Origin: Zychaea mexicana
Taxonomy: Eukaryota > Mucoromycota > Mucoromycetes > Mucorales > Lichtheimiaceae
Direction: 5' to 3'
Length of the DNA stretch: 64,000 nt
NCBI RefSeq assembly: GCF_025766255.1
Contig: NW_026516766.1
Coordinates: 62,001-126,000 of the forward strand
The position numbers and the translations under genes were made by a program. Below the pieces are notes generated by a model. The model was not told where the DNA came from and searched no databases. It saw only the letters and a program-made list of their open reading frames with translations. Of the stretch, positions 44,683 through 56,370 are shown piece by piece; position 1 is the stretch's first letter, and every line of letters starts with the position of its first letter.

Positions 44683-46208
44683 TTAAGAGATTGAAGAGCA
44701 TGCTGCCAATTGACTCATAGGATGGGCCATCATTTGGGCGTGTGGTTCTGGTATTCTGGCAATAGCATCGTTTTGACTCGTACTTGTGGTGGTAGTAGTA
44801 CCCCCCACTTTGACCTCCAACCCACGTTCTTCGGCATAAAACATGTCCTTGATCGGTTGTTGGAGCACGTTGAGCTTTGGAGTGATCACCATCACTGTGT
44901 TTGTGGGGATCGTCAACCAATCTGCTTCTTCAAACGTCAAGGGTTCTAAGAATAGAGAGTGAGTTTTTTTTTTCGAGAGTCTCGCCAAGAAATACTCTAT
45001 TTAAAAGGCATTTATTACCACTGGCAACAACCACCATATCTTCCCGTCGATCCGCTTTGACCATCCGATAGTGTCCCGGTCGATAACATTCAAAGCGCGT
45101 GCCTGACGAGAAATACAACGACGCCGCCTCTTCGGTCTTGCTGCTAATGTACCGTACACAGACCACCGACGCTCCATCCGTCACTGCAAAGTTCAACAGC
45201 GACGGCTCGGTGATTCCTGCTTCTTCCGCCCACGCGTTCAGCTGTGCAATGGTCTTTAGCATGGCTTCCTTGAGTTCTTGATGATCAAAAGTATCTGCTT
45301 TGGGATTGGCCAGCTATTATCAAGTTGTTTTAGTTTCTTTTCAAAAAAATATTCCCCTTTTTGCAAAAAACATACAAAGCTTAGGAACAAGGCAAACGCC
45401 CACTCCGAGTCAGTACTGCCTTGAACGAACAAAAACAATTCTTCAGGCAATGCGTTCTGGAGTTTCCGTTTAATCTACAGAAAACAACAACAACAACAAC
45501 AAAAAGTTTTTTGTTTTTAATAAACCCAGAATCTTTACAACCCCCTTTCAGCAAATGATATACCTTTTCAAATTGTGCAATGCCTCCATTATGCATAAAC
45601 ATGATCCGTCCATAACTTTAAGAACTTTTTAGAAAAACATGATCGGGTTTCAGGATCTCAAGAAGGAAACTTACTTCCAAGGATGGCAATTGGCTTCAGT
45701 GACAGCACCCGAGGTGCTTGCACGCACATGGGCAAACAGTAACGGGCTCTTGATCTTTTCTGCGAGACGGACAAGATTGGTATTGCTCCATGCAGGTGTC
45801 ACGGACGTGAAAATGCCTGGGATATGGGTATTATCTTGATCCTCACTGTCATACCATCCAACGCCAAATCCATCCCCTATATATAAAAAGGCAATATCGT
45901 TTTTTTTTAGGTTCTCTCTCTCTCTCTTTCTCTCTCTCTATTTTTATAGAGGGTGAAATATACCATTGAGAGGTCGTCGATGATCAATACGTAATCGTGA
46001 GTCAAATGATTGGTTGATTATGGAATGTGCAGGATTCGTAAGAAGCTAATATAAAAAGAAAAAGAGTTGGAATGAGTGTTCCAGTTTGCTTAGGGCCTTT
46101 GAATTGAGCCTTCAAGGCTAAAGAAAAGTATTATAAGAGAGAGAGAGAACCGGTTACATGAGCTAGTAAAATGGGTTGTTTGCCTTTGTATAATAATAAT
46201 CGGCACAT
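44683..46208 (-). CDS. Class II glutamine amidotransferase, DUG3 type
   Basis: About seven exons; the first are 46208-46158, 46045-45964 and one from 45876. The protein begins MCRLLLYKGKQPILLAH, leaving Cys2 as the N-terminal nucleophile after Met removal, the hallmark of Ntn (class II) amidotransferases. Further motifs: LLTNPAHSIINQSFDSR, then across a junction NGDGFGVGWYD, LLFAHVRASTSGAV, NCHPWKYGRIMFMHNGGIA and VQGSTDSEWAFALFLS. The C-terminal domain (SGTRFECYRPG, VVVASEPLTFEEADW) ends in a Thr/Ser-rich tail. In yeast, Dug3 forms the DUG complex with Dug2 for glutathione breakdown outside the gamma-glutamyl transpeptidase route. Orthology is inferred from the MCR start and domain layout. 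It lies head-to-tail with the GT62 gene, with no evident functional link. Confidence 0.92.
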
Positions 46209-47703
46209 TGTTATGTTCTATATGGAAAAGAAATGAGGGGAAACAGTATAGGGAGAGAGAGAGGGAAAGCAATTGTATGTTGAACTTTTGAAACTATTAG
46301 GAGAAAGGTGGCGGCCCCGACGTCATTTGCAGCAGATATACCATTGGTTCTTACCATGTGTGTTGCATCAATATTACTACACCCCATTGTCAAGAAGATG
46401 TTTTTATACACACACACACTCTCTTTCCCTTTTATTCTTCTTCAAAGCTATGGAGTTTATAATTCCTTACAGTCAATAACCCCACCCATCATTAGGCATT
46501 TTGAGGGGAAAAGAAAAAAAGGTGGGAAAAAGAAAAAAAACCCCCCCCCGGGAATTGATGATTGTTTGACAACTGACAACATTCTGCATCATCGTTACTA
46601 TCAGCGGTTTTCCTTGTTGTGGATAGAAAGTGCTTCTCTTTCCCCGGAGGTTGGCTCCTCCAACTCTCCCCTTTAGTCATCATCATTCACCAACACTACG
46701 CAAACACATCACTTTCCATCCTTTGAGACCGCCCGCCCGCCCCCCCCCCATAGAAAATTCGAGAAAAGTGTTGCCATCACAACCACCAAGTAGCAATTTT
46801 ATTACCAAGATAGATATTCACTGGGTTACACGATAATTTTTTTGTGTTTACGTCTTTTCTTCTTTTTTACTGCTACTACTGCGCTTGTCTTTACATACTG
46901 GTGGTTATTGATGATGTCATGTGGAGATGTTTATCACCTATGGAAAAGGTTAGCATCATTGGCGTGATGTTCAACTACTACTACTACTACTGCTACTAAT
47001 ACAAAAGCTTTTTCTTGATTGAATTCTTTTTCAGCATGCCAGGGCGGATAAAACCTTCTACTACTACTACCACTACTGCATATATAATAGGGACGTGTCC
47101 GTTGTTTTTACTCTACATGGATGTGTTATTTTCTGCAGATCTTTTCCCGATCACGTGGTACCTAATACGACCCGTCCTAAGAATAGTCATGCTTTTTAAG
47201 GACAACGTTCCTCAATGAATAGCGCCCTTTTTATTCTATTGAGCACCCTTTTGTACACACTAACATTACAACAACTATTGCTAACATTTCAAAAAATGTT
47301 GTTTTGTTGAAACCACAAAGAAGGTTTCTTTTCTTGACCAAGATAGTCGAGCTAAAAGACTAATAACACCTTTTTTATAGAAAGCAAAAGCTGTTGTTAT
47401 TGCTGCGGTTAGTGGTGATGGATGGGGGATATTTTGGCTAGTTATATAGAAAATGGCCAGAATATCTTGCTTTCCTCACTACTGTCTGTTATACACATTA
47501 CCATGTCATTGGCATTCGTTGTGTGTGTGTGTGTGTGGTACTTAACTTTAAAATCCGGGAAGCCCGTTGTTGTGCAAAAAAAAAAAAAAAAAAAAAAAGC
47601 GACAGACATTTTATAAACTTTACGTCTTCCTTTTCACCATATCTGGTTCTTTCTTTCTTCTTCTTCTGCAACTCAAGTCAGTCAATCACTAGCTTTTAGC
47701 AAG
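46209..47703. other. 1.5-kb intergenic region, no gene recognised
   Basis: Contains homopolymer tracts (C-runs at about 46541-46550 and 46741-46750, an A-run at about 47576-47598), a GT repeat near 47520-47537 and scattered CTACTA repeats. It includes the promoter of the small secreted-protein gene and the 5' flank of the DUG3-type gene. No open frame looks coding. Confidence 0.45.
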
Positions 47704-48468
47704 ATGAAGTCCTCTATCACCTTTTTGATGATGATGCTCTTGTTGGCCTCTGCTGCCAGCGCTCTCGTCTGGAACCCAGAAATGTAATAGAATGCATTAG
47801 GAATATTAGTAGTATCACCAGAGATGTAATGGTTCAAAAAAATATGCTAATTCAGTTGTTTCATGATGCATGTACACTCAGTATCACACCGAGCGCTAGA
47901 ACAAAGTGGCGCGCTGGAGAAACATACACCGTTCAATGGTAAAACAAAAGTTTACTGCTGGGGGTATACCTGCTGCAGTAGTAGTAGTAGTAGTATCATA
48001 GTACTTAAAAAAGCGTACATATCTTTTGTATGGCCCCCATCCTACTTTAGGAAAACCACTGTTGTCGACATGGATATCCCAGATGGTGTAAAGTAAGTTT
48101 TGTCTTAAAATCACTCTTTAAAAAAAGAAATTCGAGAGAAAATAACTTGTTTATTCGGGGATATAGTGGTACCATCAAGCTCGGTTATTTGGAAGAAGGT
48201 TCCATTAATGAGCATCTTTGTAAGTTTGGGTACTTTTGGCTCGATCAAAGAAGAGGGCTCTAAAACACACACACACACTCTCACACACACACAACATCTA
48301 GACTGGGATTTAGCCAGTGCTTTCCCACTCAATTCGGGCGCACAAAGCGTAACTTTGCCATCTGACCTGGAAACCAAAAAGTCTTACATCATTGTGGTCA
48401 TGGGAAATTCAGGCAACGCTTCTCCCAAGTTCACGATCAAGGCTGCTCGTCCTTTTGCTTTTCAGTGA
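47704..48468 (+). CDS. Small secreted Kre9/Knh1-like protein (Ser/Thr-rich cell-wall family, N-terminal domain)
   Basis: Five tiny exons: 47704-47783, 47882-47938, 48051-48092, 48167-48219 and 48302-48468. All junctions are GT-AG and in phase, giving 132 aa. The N-terminus MKSSITFLMMMLLLASAASA is a clear signal peptide with an A-x-A cleavage site. The mature part has WNPE, SARTKWRAGETYTVQW, VVDMDIPDGVNGTIKLGYLE, EGSINEHLYWDLASAFPL, SVTLPSDL, KKSYIIVVMGNSGNASPKFT and FAFQ. This is the Ig-like domain found at the N-terminus of Kre9/Knh1 and many fungal GPI proteins linked to beta-1,6-glucan/cell-wall assembly. The usual Ser/Thr-rich tail and GPI signal are absent, so it should be freely secreted. 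NGT and NAS are potential N-glycosylation sites. Confidence 0.85.
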
Positions 48469-49467
48469 ACACTTTCTTATTACCTTGTCGTTTCCTGGAA
48501 TATCTCTTCATCTATCCGTTCACCAGCCCCCACTCACTCACCACCCTTTTGTCGACCCCCCTCAACATACACAACTTTGACAACAGTAGTCCCATATTTA
48601 AATTGTACATACACGCTCCTTTCTTTTCTTATTTTGGTAAAGTACAGTACATATAGTCTCCCCATTCCTTTCGTTAACTCGCTTTCTCCCGCCCTCACTG
48701 CCCTACTACTTTTCGTACACTATAAATATTCTGCTAGCTGGTCTTTTCTTTGATTCAGCAGTAGCAGGAAAATGCTATCATTCCATGTGTGTACCTGTAC
48801 CTGTAGCTTTCTATCTAGGCAACTCAGCGTTTTACATCCACATTGGGATATACCATAGCAGCTTGCGCGTTATGTATGGGAACAAAAGTTGTTATATGCA
48901 TTGTACGGGGTCGACAAGTTAGTATTTAGACCTCTTTTAAATGTAACATTTCTCTTTTCTTTACATTGTTGCATCTTGTATAGTATGGTGTTGGGTTTCA
49001 ACAGAGACAGTAACAGCGAATCATAGCTCTATGACAAACCGTTAGCCAGTATGTGAATAGAAATCTTCTTATACATGAAAAAAGACATTTAATCCAAGAA
49101 GTTGCAGGCCGACATCTTCTTGTTGTTGGATTTAGCGGTGAACTGGAGCGAGGTCACGGCCTTTCAGCGAGAATTAGTAATGCTTTAGGACTCTTAAACT
49201 ATTGACATCTTGGCTACAGAGCGTTAAACACATCTTTGATGTTGTATGATATACCATGACAATGATAGCTTATAGGGGCACCAGGCAAAGTGCTGCGAAA
49301 TCGCTGTTAAGCCAATCAAAATCCCCGTGATTTTTTTTATTTCTAGACACAGAAGCGCGCGTGTCATCGCTGCTGAACTAAAAAAAACTTGGCTGGCTTG
49401 TCGTTTTCTTCCATTTCCTTTTCGTCACAAAAAAAAAAAAAAAACTCAAGGGGCAACAACCGATATA
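48469..49467. other. 1-kb intergenic region upstream of NUP192
   Basis: The 3' flank of the secreted-protein gene is followed by AT-rich sequence with no recognised gene. An A-run lies at about 49427-49444, 25 bp before the NUP192 start codon. Confidence 0.5.
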
Positions 49468-52400
49468 ATGACACCACAATCGGCTCTAGTCAACGAGCGA
49501 TTTGCAGGGTAATTCCAAACATTATACTACTTTAACAAATTTCTATAAAGGAAAAGCCGGGTTGCAAAAGTATTATTAAAAAACAACTTGACACAACTGA
49601 CGCGTTTTTTTTTGTTGTTGTTATTATATAAAGAACGTATCGGAAGCTCTTTGATACCATTGAACGCGGTGGCGATCAATGTTCGGTCGACCGTCTTCAA
49701 ACACTGATTGCCGAAAAAACCAAGAATCTATCCCTTGGTCTTGACGCCTATGGTGTTCCGTCATCTCAATCGCGCAGCAAAATCACCCAGAGTGTTTCGA
49801 TGGACGGCAAGACGATCAAGCTCGATCCATCCGAAAAGGAATTAATCATTCAAGCAACCGATTTTTTGCACCTCAACGAATTAGCGTGCGTCTCTGTCTG
49901 GACAGCCTACAAGCAGCAACAACAGCAACAACAGCCTAAACTCGACGACGCAATCCAACGAGAACACACGCTTGTTCGGTTGACGGAATTCTACAATGAA
50001 GATCGCATTGCCCTGTTACAATGCATTGCGTCCCTGCTTCGCATTGCTGGTGGTCAAGACGATCATGTGTTTGTATCCATTGCGCAAGATACTGTCAAGC
50101 AGATTGTCAATGATGAATTTGCAGAACGACTGTTGAAGCAACTCAAAGAACGTGTGCGTGCACCCATACCCTCACAACACAACACGAGCACGTGGCAAGC
50201 CAACGAATGGGCCAAGCAAAATCTGCGCGAACAAAGAGGATTGTTGGAGGTTTTGTTGTTGATCTATTATTTTAAACCCTGTCCACCCAAATATGCTCTG
50301 GCCTTGCTCCAGGAATTTGAAGCAAGCAGCTTTGGTCAACAACAGGCGTTTGGTCATGTCTTGGACAATGATGGCATGTACTTGCGTGACCAGGTCTCTC
50401 ATTTGGGCGTATTGCTGTCGGTGGAATCACTTAACCTTGACAGCTTTCAGTCATCGCCAGCAGCAGCAACAACAACAACGATCCGTGGTGAGCATTCACT
50501 GTACACCAAACCCGATATCGTGTACAAGATGTGTAATGTGGTGGCCTATTTGGGTGAACAGCCCGAACACTCTGTTTTCCTGCTTGCGTGGTCGTTTGTT
50601 CTCAACAAAATCGACAATGAACTCATCCATGACGAGGACGATTCACAAACATATGTCACGCTTCAACAATTCATCCATGGTCAGATGGACATTTCAAGCA
50701 GCAGCTTATTGACGGACCGACCCACCACACGCGATACCACAACCACAACAATGGATCGAGAACCATCCATCAAGACAGCGCCTCAAATATATCGTTTATA
50801 CGCTGGCCGAGCGATCAAACTCGCTGTTTTCGACCACATGCAAAAAATTCTTAACAACCGGCTTTGCGACGACGAAGAAGCCAACAGTCTCGCCTACCAC
50901 GATACGCTCAAGAATGTGATTAGTTCATTCTTGTCCACCATTGATCCCATCCATCTGCCCAATGAGAGCTACACAAGCTTGATCCAATGCACCTGCAAGC
51001 TCTTTGAAAACCAATCCATGCTTGCAGCTCGTTTCTGGATGACCAGCAACACGGATTCAATCGCTTCCTTGATTTCCACATCAAGAATGCGGTTCCCATT
51101 GGCGTTCCAGGATCTGACACAACTGCTTTCGGCAACGACGGGCTCGAGCAAGGAGGCAAAGGATATCGTCAGCGAGGAGCCGGCGAAACGCATTTTCCAT
51201 TATCTCGAGACCATGCCAACATTGACGGTCATGCTGAAGGATTTGAGCAAGGTGACGCAAGAAGAACAGGGAGACGAGACTGGCATTGTCGTACGGGCAA
51301 CGCATCCCATCCGTATTACGGAGGATTTTGCTTTCATGCATGGCTTTGTGATTCCCCCAGGAACGACGGGATCTTTGTTGTCATCACCCGAAGAACAACA
51401 GCAGCACATTGTGCAATGGCACGTTGACTATTCATGCTGGCATTTGTTCGTCGCTGTTCTGGCTGGATTTATCAAGGAACAATCCGAAAGCGGCTACAAC
51501 AACAACACCAAGGGGAAGAGCGACGACGATCTGTCAAAGACCGATATTCGAGACATAGAAGCTGAACTGTCGGGCAAAAACATGGACGTTGTCAACACGA
51601 TCCTGGATCTCATTCAACGCATTCTCCAAGTGTCACCCTCCTTGGCCACCGATCTTGTTGAACATATTGAACGCGTGCCGGGACGTCCAGGTCCCTACCC
51701 ATCCAAGGTTCTGGTAACGCTTCTTTGTCAGCTGTTGAACGTCTGCTGTCTCGCACAAAAGCGACCTGTCGCCACCATCACGGCCACCATGCGTTGCTTG
51801 ACAGCCTTACTTCCATACTACCGCGACGCTATCTGGTCCTATTTCCAACAATCGCCGATTCTTCCGTGGTCCAATGCAAGCTACACACGATCAGCCCAGG
51901 CAATGCACGTCGATCCGTCATGTCAAATCCAACATATTGTCACGAACTACGAATGCAAGACCGGCAAGTACTCGCTTTTGCTTGCGTTTTTGGATCTGGT
52001 GACCGGCTTGGTGCGCGACGTGCAGCACAAGTGGTGGGAGAGTGGCAACGAACAGAATCAGCGACAAATCGAGGTGCTTTATTTCTGCTTGCATTATCTC
52101 ATGATTGACGTGTTTCCATCCTATGCGCACTGGCGATACAAGCACTTGTCCGAACGATTCCTTATTGGTTGTAAGGTGCTTACTATTTTCATTGAAATTA
52201 CTCAATATTTCCGCGACCCAGCAGGCGCTGCTGCTGCAACAACAACAACAACAACAGCAGCATCGGGTTCATCGTCACCTGTGTTGACCTTGGGTGCACT
52301 TCGCGAACAAATCATGAACGGTTTCTTGTATGATGGCGGTATCTATCACGTCACTCCATTGCTCGATACGGTCCGTAACGGAACATCGCTCGCCAACACG

Positions 52401-55400
52401 TTGTACCACGCCAACCGAGACAAGGAAGCAGAACGCGCCGAGCGTATGACCGAGCTGACATTTGTGTTTATCAAACTCTTGTTGCAACGACGCTTGGAGA
52501 CGATCGAATCATCGACAAGATCGGCAACGCCACTACCCACTCGCTATGAGAGTGCATTGGAACGGTTTATGCTGGAACGATCCACGGATGGAAACAGCCC
52601 TGACCTCCTCCTGCGCTTGATGAACCATATCGACTACACGCCCAACATTCAACTTTCAATTCTGGCCACTGACATTGTCACCTTGCTTTGCCGTGGATTG
52701 TCTGCGTGGAAAACCACGCCCAACTTTGTGCGTCATCTGGGTGACAAGGACCAGGCACAAAACATCATCAAGCGCTATCTGAGCACAGCCCAGGATCAGA
52801 CACAGAACGAACACTTGTTGGCATCGATATGGCAAATGTTGACGCTGTTGATGGAAACACAACCCAGTCTGGCTATCTTGTTTTTGGAATGTGGCGAATA
52901 TATTATGCCCAGTCCCAAATCTGCAGTCAGGTTATTGCCGTCGTCGTCGTCGTCGTCAGAACAACAGCAACAAGGTGGTCTTGTCTCTTTGTCTTCTTCA
53001 ACACCAGCAGTCAGAAGCGGTTCAGCAGCGTCATCGTCGTCAGCAGCAGCAGCAGCAGCAAGCACCGAATCGGCAACACGTGCGGCAGTGGATTTGCTCA
53101 GTCATTGGGAAATGCTTTCTGTTGAAAAGCCAACGGTGCTGTCGAACGTCTTGCGATTCTTGGCCACTTTTTGGCAAACGGCATTCGAACATTATGCATT
53201 GGTACAGCGACAACGCAGTGATAGTGCACTGTGGGATGCATTGGGCAAGATTCTGTTGAACCCGACACAACTCGAGGAACCCAACAGTGCCAACCTCAAA
53301 TTGAACCAAGGTACAAGCAGCGAGGAGCAAGGTCTGCAACAACAACAAAGACCCACAGTAGCGTCGGACGGCAACGAGGTGGTACGACGGATATGCTGTG
53401 CTAACATTAGCAAGGCATTTGTGATGCGAATTATGGCGTTCGAAATGCAACTCACTGCAGGCGCCGAGCAAGGCAACAACAACAAGCCGCTATCTTCATC
53501 TGCGCTCGTGGAGAAGCTACCGGCAGGTCTCAAGGCGTTACTGACCAAGGTCAGTGATCCGAACAAGCTGGCGGCCATGCGTGCGGCCTTTGTCAAGAAC
53601 AGCTATGACGCGCAACTGGATGCAACAATGAACAAGGATGCACTACGCTTTGTGAACGATATCTGCAAATGCGACAAGTCTGGGGTTGGGCAGCTATTGA
53701 ACAAGGTCGATGTGGTGGGCTTTGGCGATAATGATGGTGACGGCGAACCACGACAGTATGGCGACTGCTATGTGTACGATTTGCGATTGGCGTATTCGCG
53801 AGCCCAATCCGCCTTGAAGCAATACTCGGCCATGTACAATGTCGAGATAGACAAGGAGGAAGAAATGATTGTTACGCCTGAAGTGTATGCTGTGCGCAAG
53901 GCGAAGAATGTCATCAATCGGTTCCTTGTGGATGTCTGTGCTGTCAACCACAACTGGTCGATTGTGGATACTCAGATGATTGCGGTCCAGTCGTTCAAGG
54001 TGTTTATGGAGACATGTTCGACTTACACGGGTGAACTCATTTGGAAGTCAAGTAACACCATGGGCGGCGGCGGTAATGGTAGTAGTAGTGGTGGTCCGGT
54101 ACTTCAAGCTGGTACGCTGTTTGACTTTTTGAGCGGCCTGACACAGCAAGCCAACGACGAACGACGCGAGGATAATGTCACGCTGAGCTACTACAGTGTA
54201 CTTATTGGATTCATCCGTGACCTGACCGAGGACTGGATTGCTGCAAATCGTCAGGTTCTTGGAGGTGTGGATCGTCAACAAAAGCGACAGTTGGCGGACA
54301 AGTTGTTTGCCTTGCTGGAGACGTACTGCGGATTGTTGCGTCGCGACAACTATGCCTTGATGGACAGCATCAGCGACCAGTCCGCACACGTTTTCCATCG
54401 ACCACTGCTTGAGGCTATCTTGCTCCCATTACGATCCCTGCGACGCGTCTATACCTCGGTCACCGATTTCAAGGATGCTGCCCGGTTAAAGGGATGTCTT
54501 TCCCAGCTGCTGGAGGTGACCTGCGATACGTTCCAAATGATGGTGTACAAGGTGGCGTCGTACAGTTGTACTCCTGATCTAAGCGACCATGCAAACGAAG
54601 AATGTGTCAAGGATATGACGGTGGTGACTGGTCTGTTGAATGAACTGATTCATCCCAACTTCCATTCTGGACCCGAACAATGGCTGTCAACGTTCCGTCG
54701 ATGCGAGACTATACCAAGTTTGCTCAAGCTAATTCATGGAGGCATTGATCTTGCGGTATCTGAAGTGAACAGGTTAGTTTATTTTTGGAAATTATGTATA
54801 GAGAATGGTTCACTAAGAAACAATGTTATATATATTTAGACCATTGGATGCAAACAGCAGTGTTGACGTATCACCCTACGCCGAGAACGGTTTATATTTG
54901 CTCCTTGCACTCTCCTCCATACCCGATGTAGCAGCAGCACTTGTCAATGACGGCGTGCTTGAACTGTTCTGCAACAATGCCTTGTCACCTCTGCTCAAAC
55001 AAGGCCAGCTCGACATGTTCCTCCGATTTGGTGACCAAGCTGGCTATGTCGAGCGCAACCCACTTCACAGCATCTGGTGCCACATGCTATGCGTTGTCAG
55101 CAACATCTTACGATCTCTGGGCAGTAGCAGCAACAGCACCAACCGACCCCAGCTGACCGAAAAAGTTTTCCGGGGCACAGTCGCATTCTTGCAAGTATAC
55201 GGAACGCAAATCGACAGAACGTTCAGCCTGGTGAACGGTGGTGCCAACTCGCTGTTTGGCTTGTTACCGTCGGAATCCTTGTCATCGTGTCTTTTGGAAG
55301 AAGTCGACCGCATATCCATGATCATTTACAACCTATCGCGACAGTTGGAGCGTATCATGTCCTTTTCGGCAGGCATTTTCATCCCCTACAAGAACTCTGT

Positions 55401-56145
55401 ACTTACCTTATTACTACGCTTCCTCTACTTTTATACGCATCCTGCCCATATGCAAGCACAACTATATCCAATCAATGAAACGGAACGACTCCTTGCAGAA
55501 ACCATCGTATCACCCTCTTCAAACGAACCGTCACAACAACAACAAGCATCATCCTCTTCTTCTTCTTCTTCATCATCAGCGTCATCGTCGTCAGGAGCAG
55601 CAGCAACAACAACTGAAGGCATGCAACAAAGTCGACTGATGCGCGTCATTGTCCAAAAGACCATCCGTATCCAACGCAATATCCTGGCCACATTCATCTT
55701 GCTTACACAAGCCGACTTGGTGATGACTAAACCTGAACCCGAATGGCCGTTTGGCAACACGATTTTTTATCCGAACCTGCGCACCCAAGACACAGCATCA
55801 TTTGCTACCTTGTCAGAAGGCGTCACATCCGCTGTGGGCTTCATTAAGGAATCCAAAGACAACACGAATGCCATCTTGCGTGAGCTGCTGGCTACTGTGG
55901 AAGGATCACTGGTATTATTGACGACACAAGCTGCTTTATGGATTAGTAAACCGGACATGGGGCAAGAGGTCCAAAGAGAAATTATCGACAATACGTTGGT
56001 CGAGATTACGGCGCTATTGACAAAGACATACCGAAATTTGAACGCTACTACTTTGCCGATGGCGTTGAAGGATCAAAAGGAACGAACGTTGTTACAAATA
56101 GCTGCTCTCAAACGGTTCTTGGCTGAACGATATTTTACTGTATAA
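49468..56145 (+). CDS. Nucleoporin NUP192/NUP205 (inner ring of the nuclear pore)
   Basis: Three exons: 49468-49508 (MTPQSALVNERFAG), 49634-54772 and 54840-56145. The joined frame is 2161 aa, in the size range of NUP205. Diagnostic features are the N-terminal EKELIIQATDFLHLNELACV, the region LLEVLLLIYYFKPCPPKYAL, the long alpha-helical solenoid typical of the family, RVPGRPGPYPSKVLVTLLCQ near residue 640, and the C-terminal FLYFYTHPAHMQAQLYPI. Low-complexity inserts (poly-Q, poly-S/A, poly-T) occur near residues 45, 830, 1080 and 1890. Nup192 is a scaffold adaptor binding Nic96 and Nup53 in the inner ring. The start is chosen from the short first exon, which fits in phase and gives the family-like N-terminus. 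This is the largest gene of the window and is conserved housekeeping sequence. Confidence 0.93.
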
Positions 56146-56370
56146 ACTTTATTAAAAAAAAGATCAAGTCATTTCCACACACACACTCACTCACACTCAC
56201 ACATCCCCCGTTTACATTCATCCCCTATTAAAAACAAAATAACAAGTCTCTTTCGCTTTACATATTTAACATGGATCAATCATTTATTTCCTCAAGTGCT
56301 CATCAAGTTGATAAGCTACAGATAGAGAGCCAGCTCAATCTACGAATGAAGCTATATACAGGAAGCAAAC

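Noticed and set aside
53040..53471. Minus-strand frames within NUP192
   Set aside because: Low-complexity antisense products of the poly-Ser/Ala/Gln inserts of the nucleoporin.
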